Origin: Glycomyces dulcitolivorans
Lineage (GTDB): Bacteria > Actinomycetota > Actinomycetes > Mycobacteriales > Micromonosporaceae
Assembly (NCBI RefSeq): GCF_003265355.1
Contig: NZ_QFRW01000076.1
Coordinates: 1-44,556, forward strand
DNA: 44,556 nucleotides
Direction of reading: 5' to 3'
Shown here: positions 17,157-25,011 of the stretch, piece after piece
Layout: each line of letters opens with the position of its first letter
Position numbering within the stretch: position 1 is the first letter of the stretch
Notes under the pieces: generated by a model
The model's input: only the letters and a program-made list of their open reading frames with translations
What the model was told of the DNA's origin: nothing
Database searches by the model: none
Made by a program: the position numbers and the translations under genes

Positions 17157-18739
17157 TCCTCGTCGTCGGGGTCCTCCAGGAGGCGGATCTCCTCGATGTC
17201 GAGAGTGGTCTGCATCCGGCGCAGGACCGCGTCGTCGATGCGGCGCTCGTTGCGCAGGCGGATCAGGGTGGTCCGCTTCTCGGCGATGATCGCCAGGCGC
17301 AGCCGGTCGTAGTCGCCGCGCAGCCGCGGCACGGTCTCGGGGCCGTCGTCCTCGGGGTCGGCGTCGAGGAAGTCGAGGTGCTCGCGCATCTCGGCCTCCA
17401 AGCGGCGCAGGGCCTCCGGGTGGGTCCCGTGCGCCTCGGCGAGCCGCGGCAGCGCTTCGAGCGCCGCGTTCGACGCCTGCGTCCGCGCGAAGTGGAGCTC
17501 CTCGTCGGGCTCGGTGTCCTCCGGGAGCCGGGCCCAGCGGATGACCGCCGGGAGGAAGAACGCCGGCAGGAGCATCACCACGATGACGCCGAAGGTCACG
17601 AACACGATGGTGTCGCGGCCGGGGAAGGGCGCGCCCGAGTCGATCACCGTCGGCACCGCGATCGCGATCGCGAGGGAGATCGCGCCGCGGAACCCCGACA
17701 GCCCCGAGACGATCCGGGCGCGCCAGCCGACCCGCAGGGCCCGCTGCTGCGGGCGCCGGTCCAGGAGCCGGATGAAGAACACCGACACGAACAGGAACGC
17801 GATCCGCACCGCGACCAGGACCGCCGAGACTGCGACGACCATGCCGAGCGCGTGGAGCAGGTCGGCGCCGACCATGCCGCGCACGGCCGACTGCGACTCG
17901 ATGCCGATGAGGACGAACAGGGCGCCGTTGAGCAGGAACGTCACGAAGCCCCAGGTCGCGAAGATCTGGCGCCGCGCGGGAGCGGAGCCGTAGACGGGAC
18001 TGGTCTGGCTGACGATGAGCCCGGCCGCGACCGCCGCGAGCACCCCGGAGGCGTGGATCAGCTCGGCGAGCAGGTACCCGGTGAAGGGGATCAGGAAGAA
18101 GATCGTCGAGGCCGCGAGCGTGTCGGTCGTGTGGCGCCGCAGGTAGACCCAGACGAGCGCGGCCAGGACGCCCGCGGCGATCCCGCCGCCGTAGGACACC
18201 AGCAGCTCCCAGCCGATGTGGGCGACGCTCAAATGCTCGCCTCCGACGACGACGCCCACGGCGAGGCCGAAGACGACCAGCGCGGTGCCGTCGTTGACCA
18301 GGGACTCGGCACGCAGGATCATGATCTGGCGCCGCGGCAGGAAGCGGGCGACGACGTTGACGGCCGTCGCGTCGGTCGGCGCGAGGGCCGCGCCGAGCAC
18401 CCACGCCGGGCCCCACGGGAGGCCGAAGGCGTGCGCGGTGGCGGCGACGGCCGCGGCCGTGGCGACCACGAGCAGGGTGCTGGTCAGGAAGATCGCGCGC
18501 CGGTAGCGGCGGATCTCGCGCAGCGAGGTGTTGAACGCCTCCCACCACAGCAGCGCGGGCAGGAACAGGAGCAGGACGACTTCGGAGGGGAGCTCCAGGG
18601 CGCCGAAGGCGGGGATGAGGCCGAGGAGGACGCCGGCGGCGAGTTGCAGCACGGGCGCGGCGATCCCGGTGCGCTGCGCGCCGATGCGGCAGGCGACCAG
18701 GGCCGCGCCGATCACGACGATGAGTTCCAGACCCAGCAT
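17153..18739 (-). CDS. Na+/H+ antiporter, CPA1 family
   Basis: The 528-residue membrane protein has about twelve transmembrane segments through residue 400 and a charged C-terminal cytoplasmic tail of roughly 120 residues. The motifs ALAPTDATAVNVVARFLPRR, RAESLVNDGTALVVFG and GLSGFRGAISLAIAIAVP are those of CPA1 exchangers, with the Asn-Asp pair in LVNDG at the ion site. It exchanges external protons for internal Na+ or K+ and so serves pH and salt homeostasis. It is transcribed alone. Its 3' end overlaps the phosphatase stop by four bases. Confidence 0.9.
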   Translation of the reverse strand: MLGLELIVVIGAALVACRIGAQRTGIAAPVLQLAAGVLLGLIPAFGALELPSEVVLLLFLPALLWWEAFNTSLREIRRYRRAIFLTSTLLVVATAAAVAATAHAFGLPWGPAWVLGAALAPTDATAVNVVARFLPRRQIMILRAESLVNDGTALVVFGLAVGVVVGGEHLSVAHIGWELLVSYGGGIAAGVLAALVWVYLRRHTTDTLAASTIFFLIPFTGYLLAELIHASGVLAAVAAGLIVSQTSPVYGSAPARRQIFATWGFVTFLLNGALFVLIGIESQSAVRGMVGADLLHALGMVVAVSAVLVAVRIAFLFVSVFFIRLLDRRPQQRALRVGWRARIVSGLSGFRGAISLAIAIAVPTVIDSGAPFPGRDTIVFVTFGVIVVMLLPAFFLPAVIRWARLPEDTEPDEELHFARTQASNAALEALPRLAEAHGTHPEALRRLEAEMREHLDFLDADPEDDGPETVPRLRGDYDRLRLAIIAEKRTTLIRLRNERRIDDAVLRRMQTTLDIEEIRLLEDPDDED

Positions 18740-18837
18740 GAGCCGTATCCTTCCGCAGGTTCGAGAGGTACGGGCATATTCTCACGCCGACCCGTATCTT
18801 TGACCCCGCTGCCGAGACGACCGGAGGACATGCGGAC

Positions 18838-19302
18838 ATGAGCGACGCGATCACCGAACTGGAGCGCCAGGAAAGCGACCTGGTCTTCCCCTCGTTCGAC
18901 CACGATGACGCGTGGAGGCTGGGCTCGCGCATCGCGCAGATCGCGCGGGAGGCCGGGCATCCGGTCGGCATCGACATCCGCCGCCCCGGCCTGATCCTGT
19001 TCCGCGCGGCGCTGCCGGGAAGCACCCCGGACCAGGAGTCGTGGATCGCGCGCAAGGCCGCGGTGGTCCTGCGCAAGGAGTCGAGCAGCGCGCTCGTGAA
19101 GATGCAGCTGGACGCCAAGGGCGTCTCCCCCGCGGACGCCGGGCTCGACCCGGTCGAGTACGCGGTGACCGGCGGGTCGTTCCCGATCCGGGTGGAGGGC
19201 GTCGGCGTGGTCGCGGCCGCGACGGCCTCGGGCCTGTCCTCGCTCGACGACCACGCGCTCATCGTCGAGGGCATCCGCGCCCACCTGGCCGAGCACGCCT
19301 AG
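18838..19302 (+). CDS. UPF0303 family protein (HbpS/GlcG-like fold)
   Basis: This 154-residue cytoplasmic protein matches UPF0303 across its length: LVFPSFDHDDAWRLG, PVGIDIRRPGLILFRAALPGS, SWIARKAAVVLRKESSS, YAVTGGSFPIRVEGVGVVAAATASGL and DDHALIVEGIRAHL. The family shares the DUF336-like fold found in heme-binding HbpS and GlcG proteins; its biochemical role is not established. GGAGG lies ten bases before ATG 18838. A terminator with a U-run follows, so it is a single-gene unit divergent from the antiporter. Confidence 0.88.
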   Translation: MSDAITELERQESDLVFPSFDHDDAWRLGSRIAQIAREAGHPVGIDIRRPGLILFRAALPGSTPDQESWIARKAAVVLRKESSSALVKMQLDAKGVSPADAGLDPVEYAVTGGSFPIRVEGVGVVAAATASGLSSLDDHALIVEGIRAHLAEHA

Positions 19303-19320
19303 GACCAGTAACCAGGATCA

Positions 19321-19345
19321 ACCGCCCCTAACCGGGCGGTTTTTT
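19321..19345 (+). terminator. Rho-independent terminator with T-run
   Basis: ACCGCCC and GGGCGGT arms (19321-19327, 19334-19340) are followed by six Ts. This is the only classical U-tract terminator seen in the window. Confidence 0.88.
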
Positions 19346-19354
19346 CTTGCGTTC

Positions 19355-19401
19355 AATCAAGAAATTAAGAAACTCAAGATTCTTGAGTTGACTTCTTGAT
19401 T
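19355..19401. promoter_or_regulatory. Nested inverted repeats upstream of the DUF2089 gene
   Basis: Outer arms AATCAAGAA (19355-19363) and TTCTTGATT (19393-19401) enclose inner arms AACTCAAG (19371-19378) and CTTGAGTT (19382-19389). Another CTCAAG is at 19404-19409. The half-site TCAAGA or its complement thus occurs about five times in an AT-rich stretch that overlaps the -35 box, which makes it a strong operator candidate. Confidence 0.7.
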
Positions 19402-19416
19402 TTCTCAAGTTACAAA
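19388..19416 (+). promoter_or_regulatory. Promoter of the DUF2089-ABC cluster
   Basis: TTGACT (19388-19393), a 17-base spacer and TACAAA (19411-19416) form a sigma-70-type promoter 37 bases before the DUF2089 ATG. The -35 box lies inside the inverted repeats. Confidence 0.7.
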
Positions 19417-19452
19417 TGAAGGACGAACATCGTCGAGGGAGAAGGGGCCGGG

Positions 19453-19815
19453 ATGGACTGGCAGGAGCTGACCGACCTGACGCGCGGGCAGGAGTTCAAG
19501 GTCGAGCGGGTCCGGCTCGTGGAGAGCGGGATCGCGGTCGAAGGCGAGTTCGAGCCGCCGCAGCTGGCGCAGCTCAGCGCCGACGACCAGGTGTTCGTCG
19601 CCGCGTTCGTCAGGTCGCACGGCTCGATCAAGGAGATGGAGCGGATCTTCGGGGTCAGCTACCCCACGGTCAAAGCCCGTCTCAACCGGATCGCCGGGCA
19701 CCTCGACTTCGTCGACACCGACCCCGCCCCGACCGGCGCCGACGTCATCGAGCGGCTGCGCCAAGGGGACATCAGCGTCGACGAGGCGCTGGCGGAACTG
19801 GAGAGGTCCCGATGA
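19453..19815 (+). CDS. DUF2089 family putative DNA-binding regulator
   Basis: This 120-residue cytoplasmic protein has the DUF2089 pattern: a short strand segment SGIAVEGEFEPPQLAQLS (residues 25-42), then a sigma4-like helix-turn-helix DQVFVAAFVRSHGSIKEMERIFGVSYPTVKARLNRI (45-80), and a C-terminal SHOCT-like helix pair VIERLRQGDISVDEALAELE (98-117). It probably senses a signal and regulates its own operon through the repeats at 19355-19409. The stop overlaps the next ATG (ATGA). A similar G-x-I-x-x-DEA motif begins the protein encoded at 20090, suggesting the two interact. Confidence 0.82.
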   Translation: MDWQELTDLTRGQEFKVERVRLVESGIAVEGEFEPPQLAQLSADDQVFVAAFVRSHGSIKEMERIFGVSYPTVKARLNRIAGHLDFVDTDPAPTGADVIERLRQGDISVDEALAELERSR

Positions 19816-20072
19816 TCCCCCAACTGGTGACGGCGCGCTGGCGCCGCAAGGACGGCCGCTACCGGCGGCTGTTCCTCCCCGTGGTCCCGATCGTCCTGCT
19901 GCTGTCGCCGCTGCTGCTGCTCGCGGTCATCGGCGGGATCATCGCGTGCCTGATGTTCGACCTGCCGCCCTTCAAAACACTCGCCGGCGTGGGGCGCATC
20001 TTCTGGGCGCTGCCGGGCGCCCGCTTCGAGATCGAGCAGGGCCGCACGGCTGTGCTCGTCTCCGTCAGATGA
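19812..20072 (+). CDS. Small single-span membrane protein of the DUF2089 operon
   Basis: This 86-residue protein has a basic N-terminus (ARWRRKDGRYRR), one long hydrophobic region (residues 22-50, VVPIVLLLSPLLLLAVIGG and following) and a C-terminal part ending FEIEQGRTAVLVSVR. I recognise no named family. Its start overlaps the DUF2089 stop by ATGA and its stop overlaps a possible ATG of the next gene, so it is tightly coupled. A membrane partner or sensor for the DUF2089 regulator is a reasonable inference. Confidence 0.75.
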   Translation: MIPQLVTARWRRKDGRYRRLFLPVVPIVLLLSPLLLLAVIGGIIACLMFDLPPFKTLAGVGRIFWALPGARFEIEQGRTAVLVSVR

Positions 20073-20089
20073 AAAGGAAACCGGGAACC

Positions 20090-20509
20090 GTGAACGAACA
20101 GCGACGCCAGATCCTCCAGATGCTGGCCGAAGGCAAGATCACCACCGACGAGGCCGAGCGCCTCCTGACCGCCGTCGAGGCCGAGGAGCCCGAGGCGGCC
20201 GTGCCGGCCCGCACCAAGGGTAGGCCCAAGTTCCTGCGCCTGGTCGTGGACGCCAACGACGAGTACAGCGGCGAGACCAAGGTCAACATCCGGGTGCCGC
20301 TCAAGCTGCTGCGCGCCGGGGTCAAGCTCGCGGTCTTCGTGCCGCCGCAGGCACTGGAGCGGGCCAACCAGGAGCTCCACAAGCAGGGCGTGGCGATCGA
20401 CCTGACCGAGATCAAGCCGAACCAGCTCGAAGACCTGGTCGACGCCCTCGACGAGCTCACCCTGGACGTCGACCAGACCGACACCAAGGTGCGCATCTTC
20501 TGCGAGTAG
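20090..20509 (+). CDS. SHOCT-like protein of the DUF2089 operon
   Basis: The protein begins NEQRRQILQMLAEGKITTDEAERLLTAVE, a SHOCT-like oligomerisation motif common at the N-terminus of proteins next to DUF2089 and DUF4097 genes. A soluble alpha/beta region of about 100 residues follows (PKFLRLVVDANDEYSGETKVNIRVPLKLLR, then VDALDELTLDVDQTDTKVRIFCE). GTG 20090 is preferred because it fits the motif and has AAGGAA ten bases upstream; ATG 20069 overlapping the previous stop would add seven residues. The function is unknown. It is probably a regulatory partner of DUF2089. Confidence 0.8.
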   Translation: MNEQRRQILQMLAEGKITTDEAERLLTAVEAEEPEAAVPARTKGRPKFLRLVVDANDEYSGETKVNIRVPLKLLRAGVKLAVFVPPQALERANQELHKQGVAIDLTEIKPNQLEDLVDALDELTLDVDQTDTKVRIFCE

Positions 20510-20568
20510 CGGTCGTGATCGACCTCGGCCTGCTGCTCGCCCTCTTTCCACCGCCGAATCGAGGAGCC

Positions 20569-21360
20569 ATGAACACCCCTGTGCCACCGGCCATTCAGAT
20601 CAAGGGCGTCCAGAAGTCCTACAAGGACCTGCACGTGCTCAAGGGAGTCGACTTCGACGTCGCCCGCGGCAGCATCTTCGCGCTGCTGGGGTCCAACGGC
20701 GCCGGCAAGACCACCCTCGTGCGGATCCTGTCCACCCTGCTCAAACCGGACGGGGGCACGGCGAGCGTCAACGGCTTCGACGTCGCCTCCGAGCCGGAGC
20801 GGGTCCGCGAGTCCATCAGCCTCACCGGGCAGTTCGCCGCGGTCGACGAGGTCCTCACCGGCCGCGAGAACCTGGTCATGATCGCCAGGCTCCGGCAGGC
20901 CAAGGGACCCAAGCAGATCGCCGACGCGCTGCTGGAGCGGTTCGGCCTCGCCGACGCCGGCGGGCGGCGCGTCGCGACCTACTCCGGCGGGATGCGCCGC
21001 CGCCTGGACATCGCCATGAGCCTCATCGGCGAACCGCCGGTGATCTTCCTCGACGAGCCAACCACCGGGCTCGACCCCGAGGCCCGCATCGAGGTCTGGA
21101 ACGTGATCCAGGACCTCGCCGACTCCGGGACCACGGTCCTGCTGACCACGCAGTACCTCGACGAGGCGGAGAAGCTCGCCGACCGCATCGCAATCCTGCA
21201 CCAGGGCACCATCATCGTGTCCGGGACGCTCGCCGAGCTGCGGGCCCTGCTGCCTTCGGCGACGGTCGAGTACGTGGAGCGGCAGCCGACCCTCGAAGAG
21301 GTCTTCCTCGCCGTCGTCGGCGACAAGTCCCCCGCGAACGACGAGGAGGCGCGGTCATGA
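20569..21360 (+). CDS. ABC transporter ATPase, DrrA-like
   Basis: This 263-residue ATPase contains Walker A GSNGAGKTTL (near residue 40), signature YSGGMRRRLDIAMSL, Walker B VIFLDEPTTGLDP and the H-loop region VLLTTQYLDEAEKLADRI. The Q-loop LTGQFAAVDEVLTGRENL and the C-terminal tail (YVERQPTLEEVFLAV) match DrrA-type drug and lipid exporters. GAGGAG precedes ATG. It overlaps the permease gene by ATGA and follows the SHOCT-like gene by 59 bases, so the transporter probably belongs to the DUF2089 operon. Its substrate is unknown: toxic compound, antibiotic or lipid. Confidence 0.92.
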   Translation: MNTPVPPAIQIKGVQKSYKDLHVLKGVDFDVARGSIFALLGSNGAGKTTLVRILSTLLKPDGGTASVNGFDVASEPERVRESISLTGQFAAVDEVLTGRENLVMIARLRQAKGPKQIADALLERFGLADAGGRRVATYSGGMRRRLDIAMSLIGEPPVIFLDEPTTGLDPEARIEVWNVIQDLADSGTTVLLTTQYLDEAEKLADRIAILHQGTIIVSGTLAELRALLPSATVEYVERQPTLEEVFLAVVGDKSPANDEEARS

Positions 21361-22118
21361 GCGCGCACACCCTGAGCAACACCAACGTCCTGCTGGGGCG
21401 CTCGATGCGCCACATCACCCGCAGCCTGGACACCATCATCACCGTGACGCTCACGCCGATCGCGATGATGCTGCTGTTCGTGTACGTGCTCGGCGGGGCG
21501 ATCGAGGCCGGGACCGACAACTACGTCAACTACCTGATGCCCGGAATCCTGATCATGGCGATCGCCAGCGGCATCGCGTACACGTCGTTCCGGTTGTACG
21601 GGGACCTCCAGAGCGGGATCTTCGAGCGTTTCCACTCCATGCCGATCGCGAGGTCGGCGGTGCTGTGGGCGCACGTCATGACCTCGGTCGTGTCCAACCT
21701 GCTGTCGCTGGTCATCATCTTCGGGGTGGGCCTGCTCATGGGCTTCCACTCCTCGGCGGGATTCCTCGACTGGCTCGCGGTCGCGGGCATCCTGGTGCTG
21801 TTCACGCTGGCGCTGACGTGGGTCGCGATCATCGCAGGCCTGCTGGCGTCCACTCCGGACGGTGCGGGGGCGTTCGCGTACCCGCTGATCTTCCTGCCGT
21901 TCATCTCCTCGGCGTTCGTCCCGACCGACACGATGCCCGGACCGGTGCGCGCCTTCGCCGAGCACCAGCCGGTCACCTCGATCGTCAACACCATCCGGGC
22001 GCTGTACGACCAGCGGCCGGTCAACGACGACATCTGGATCGCCCTCGCCTGGTGCACGGGCGTCCTCATCGCCGCCTACGCCGTCGCAATGGTCGTCTAC
22101 CACAAGAAGATCGCTTGA
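21357..22118 (+). CDS. ABC-2 type permease, DrrB-like
   Basis: The 253-residue membrane protein has six hydrophobic segments and the ABC-2 family motifs LTPIAMMLLFVYVLGGAI and FLPFISSAFVPTDTMPGPVRAFAEHQPVTSIVNTIRAL, which are typical of DrrB/daunorubicin-resistance permeases. It overlaps the ATPase stop by four bases, as expected for a coupled two-subunit exporter. A bidirectional hairpin terminator follows. With the upstream regulator it probably forms a self-contained stress-responsive or resistance export module. Confidence 0.92.
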   Translation: MSAHTLSNTNVLLGRSMRHITRSLDTIITVTLTPIAMMLLFVYVLGGAIEAGTDNYVNYLMPGILIMAIASGIAYTSFRLYGDLQSGIFERFHSMPIARSAVLWAHVMTSVVSNLLSLVIIFGVGLLMGFHSSAGFLDWLAVAGILVLFTLALTWVAIIAGLLASTPDGAGAFAYPLIFLPFISSAFVPTDTMPGPVRAFAEHQPVTSIVNTIRALYDQRPVNDDIWIALAWCTGVLIAAYAVAMVVYHKKIA

Positions 22119-22136
22119 TCCGCAAGGGAAACCAGG

Positions 22137-22168
22137 GCGGGCCGGCCCCTGGACTGGGGCCGGCCCGC
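22137..22168. terminator. Bidirectional hairpin terminator
   Basis: Perfect 13-bp arms (22137-22149, 22156-22168) with a six-base loop lie between the convergent DrrB-like gene and the secreted protein gene. Confidence 0.82.
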
Positions 22169-22181
22169 GATGCGTCCGGGG

Positions 22182-24098
22182 CTAGCGGAGCCCGTAGGAG
22201 CGGATGGTGGAGTGGGCGACGGTGTTGCCCGCGTCGTCGGCGGCGGTGAAGCGGATCGAGACGAACTCGGCGCCCGCGGGGTGGACGAGTTCGGCGGTGG
22301 AGGTGTTCCCGTCGCGGTCGATCGGGACGGGGGTCCAGGTCGCGCCGTCGTCGTAGGAGACCTCGAAGGTCATGGCCGTGCAGGTCTGCTGCTCGGCGCC
22401 GGGCTGGGTGGCGAACGCCAGCGTGACCTGCTGGGGCGCATCGGCGTCGGCGAAGCCGTTCTCGATGCCCTCGGCGTCGAAGTCCACGACGGACACCGGG
22501 AGGACGGTGTCTTCGGTGCCCGGTGCGGTCGCGAAGGACCACTCGGCGGTCGAGTCGGTGCCGAGGACCGTCCACGGGACGTCGCGGTGCGACTCGGCGT
22601 ACAGGTCGTAGCGGCCGGCCGGGACCAGGGCGAGCTCGGTCGCCATCTCACCGCCGTACTCGGACTTCGCTATCCCGAGCCCGTTCTGGGAGAGGACGGT
22701 CTGGCCCGGGGTCTCGTAGTTGTTGACCGCCTCGTCGGGCGAGCCGCTTGAGTGCATCGACGGGTTGGTCAGCAGCAGGTCTGCGTCCTCCCAGCGGTAG
22801 AAGCGCGGCACGAAGTACGCGGCTCCCGCGAGGTCGAGCCCCACCGTGACCGGCCCCTGGTTCCAGCCGGTCTCGGTGGTCGAGCCCCCTTTCAGGACGC
22901 CGCTGTGGTGCATGACGTCGGCCCGCTGCCCGTCCTCGGAGTCGAGGCCGAGGATGCCGAGGTGGCTCCAGCTGAGGTCCGGTCCGGCCGAGTAGAACTC
23001 GGTGCGCGTCGAAGGCAGGTCGACGTAGCCGCTGTCCATGTAGCCCGACATCGAGTAGACGGAGTGGACGGCGAGGTTGACCCGGTACATCCGGGCGTCG
23101 ACGCCGAGGCTGTCGTAGTCCATCTCGACGCGGGCCAGGTCCTCGTCGCGGACGCGGAAGGCCGGATCGGCGGGGATGCCGTCGGTGTGCTGGCCGTAGA
23201 GGCTGTAGCTGTAGGGCTCGGCGGACCCTTCGGGACTCGTCAGCTCGTCGCGCAGGTTGAAGCCGACGTCCCTTCCGGTGGTGTCCCAGTCGGTCGGGAC
23301 CACGGAGATCGCCCAGTCGCCGTCGGTCATCAGGCCGCCCTGGACGCCGTCCCGGGTGCCCGGCAGGTAGCTGAAGGCGGAGAACTCGCGCCACTGCGTC
23401 TCGGCCTCGCGGTCGGTGTCGAAGCCGACCGGGGTCGCGGCGGCGCCGTCGAAGACGATCGGCTCGGCGGCGGCGTCGACGCGGACGTCGAGGACTCCGG
23501 CGACGGTCTCCTGCGTCGCGAACCGGTCCATCGAGGGCACCATCTGGTAGTGCCCGGGCGCGAGTTCGAGGGTGCCGGTGCCGCCGTCGAAGATCTCGGA
23601 GTTGTACTCCCCCGTGTCGACGTCGATCCAGCGCAGGAAGGTCGCGTCGGGCGCGGTGCCGTCCGGCCACAGGCCGGTGAAGTCGACCTGGATGAGCGCC
23701 GGTTCGCCGCCCTGCGGCGCGGTCTCGGTTTGAAGGAGTTCGGCCGCTTCGGGGTCGCCCGCGTCGGTGATCCCGAGGCGCGCCAGCGCGTCGATGTTGA
23801 ACTGCTCCAGGGAGAGTCCGCCGTCGGCGAGCGCGGCGAGGGCGTCGACGGGGACGATGAGCCGGTCGCCGTCGGGTTCCTGTGCGGTGTGGAACGCCGC
23901 GGTGCCGTCGGCGGGTTCGGTGCGGTAGGAGCCGTCGGCGGTCAGGTGGACCAGGTCGCCGGTGGGGAGGGTGATCGCGTCCAGTTGCGAGTGCCCCGGG
24001 TCGTCCCGCGGTTCGGCCGGTGGTTCGGCCTGGACGGGGTTCGCGGCCGCGGCCAGTCCGATCGCCGCTAGGACGGCCAGTGAGTGCCGTTTCGACAT
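22182..24098 (-). CDS. Secreted protein resembling subtilase flanks, no protease domain
   Basis: This 638-residue protein has a Sec signal (KRHSLAVLAAIGLAAAANPVQA). The N-terminal part (TLPTGDLVHLTADGSYRTEP, LIVPVDALAALADGGLSLEQFNIDALARLG) looks like the propeptide of actinobacterial S8 peptidases, and the remainder looks like the beta-sandwich tail of such enzymes (ALVPAGRYDLYAE and FEVSYDDGATWTPVPI). I cannot find the Asp, His and Ser catalytic blocks of a subtilase between them. ATG 24098 has GGAG six bases upstream; an ATG at 24146 would spoil the signal peptide. Role unknown: perhaps an adhesin, inhibitor or degenerate protease. Confidence 0.75.
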   Translation of the reverse strand: MSKRHSLAVLAAIGLAAAANPVQAEPPAEPRDDPGHSQLDAITLPTGDLVHLTADGSYRTEPADGTAAFHTAQEPDGDRLIVPVDALAALADGGLSLEQFNIDALARLGITDAGDPEAAELLQTETAPQGGEPALIQVDFTGLWPDGTAPDATFLRWIDVDTGEYNSEIFDGGTGTLELAPGHYQMVPSMDRFATQETVAGVLDVRVDAAAEPIVFDGAAATPVGFDTDREAETQWREFSAFSYLPGTRDGVQGGLMTDGDWAISVVPTDWDTTGRDVGFNLRDELTSPEGSAEPYSYSLYGQHTDGIPADPAFRVRDEDLARVEMDYDSLGVDARMYRVNLAVHSVYSMSGYMDSGYVDLPSTRTEFYSAGPDLSWSHLGILGLDSEDGQRADVMHHSGVLKGGSTTETGWNQGPVTVGLDLAGAAYFVPRFYRWEDADLLLTNPSMHSSGSPDEAVNNYETPGQTVLSQNGLGIAKSEYGGEMATELALVPAGRYDLYAESHRDVPWTVLGTDSTAEWSFATAPGTEDTVLPVSVVDFDAEGIENGFADADAPQQVTLAFATQPGAEQQTCTAMTFEVSYDDGATWTPVPIDRDGNTSTAELVHPAGAEFVSIRFTAADDAGNTVAHSTIRSYGLR

Positions 24099-24233
24099 GG
24101 CGTCTCCAGTTCGCTTCGGGGGCAACGAATTTCGTGCCCGCCACAAAGGCGCTGCCTACGCGGTATCCGGTTGCGTCGGGGACGGGACGGGTTCGCGGCG
24201 CCGGTGGGTCGCCCGGGTGCGGCGGGTCTGGGG

Positions 24234-24239
24234 TACGTT
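24234..24239 (+). promoter_or_regulatory. -10 box of a leaderless sirtuin transcript
   Basis: TACGTT ends seven bases before GTG 24247, and no ribosome-binding site precedes that codon. This spacing is typical of leaderless mRNAs in actinobacteria. Confidence 0.5.
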
Positions 24240-24246
24240 CGCTCAG

Positions 24247-25011
24247 GTGAGCGTGACTTCCGTATCCGAGGTGGCCCGGTGGTTCGGGGAGGCCGAGGCG
24301 GTCGTGGTCCTGACCGGGGCCGGGATCTCCACCGAGTCGGGCATCCCGGACTTCCGCGGGCCGCAGGGGGTCTGGACGAGGAACCCGGCGGCCCAGCACC
24401 TGTTCACGTTCGAGAACTACGTGGCCGATCCCGAGGTGCGGCGGCAGGCGTGGGCGGCGCGGCTGGCGAGTCCGGTGTGGACGGCCGAGCCGAACGCGGG
24501 GCACCGGGCGCTGGCCGAATTCGAGCGGACGGGGCGGCTGCGGGCGGTCCTGACGCAGAACATCGACGGGCTGCACCAGGCGGCGGGTTCGTCGGCGGGG
24601 CTCGTGGTCGAGCTGCACGGCACTGCGCGGGAGACGGCGTGCCTGGAGTGCGGGGACCGGCTGCCGATGGCCGAGGTGCTGCCGCGGATCGAAACGGGAG
24701 AAGCGGATCCGGCCTGCCTGGAGTGCGGCGGGATCTTGAAGTCTGCGACGATCTCGTTCGGGCAGCAGCTGGATGCGGACGTGATCGAGGCGGCGGTTGC
24801 GGCGACGCGGGGGGCGGACCTGTTCGTCGCGATCGGGACCTCGCTCGGCGTCTACCCGGCGGCGGGCCTGTGCGACTACGCGGTGGCCCGCGGGACGCGC
24901 CTGGTCGTGGTCAATGCGGAGCCGACCCCGTACGACGGTGACGCCGCCGCGGTGCTGCGCGAGCCGATCGGCGAGGTGCTGCCGCGTCTGGTCGCGGCCG
25001 GGGCCCGTTAG
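24247..25011 (+). CDS. Sir2-family NAD-dependent protein deacylase
   Basis: The 254-residue enzyme removes acyl groups from lysines using NAD+. It shows the NAD-binding GAGISTESGIPDFRG (residues 21-35), TQNIDGLHQAAG, the catalytic His in VELHGT, a zinc site with two CLECG motifs (C-x2-C spaced by about 25 residues) and the GTSLGVYPAAGL and VNAEPTPYD segments. GTG 24247 is taken as the start because of the -10 box seven bases upstream; GTG 24253 is possible. It is divergent from the secreted protein gene, and its stop overlaps the convergent TPR gene's stop at TTAG. Confidence 0.93.
   Translation: MSVTSVSEVARWFGEAEAVVVLTGAGISTESGIPDFRGPQGVWTRNPAAQHLFTFENYVADPEVRRQAWAARLASPVWTAEPNAGHRALAEFERTGRLRAVLTQNIDGLHQAAGSSAGLVVELHGTARETACLECGDRLPMAEVLPRIETGEADPACLECGGILKSATISFGQQLDADVIEAAVAATRGADLFVAIGTSLGVYPAAGLCDYAVARGTRLVVVNAEPTPYDGDAAAVLREPIGEVLPRLVAAGAR

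Noticed and set aside
22182-24146. A longer start at 24146 for the secreted protein
   Set aside because: It adds a basic extension before the signal peptide and has no ribosome site, whereas ATG 24098 has GGAG at proper spacing.
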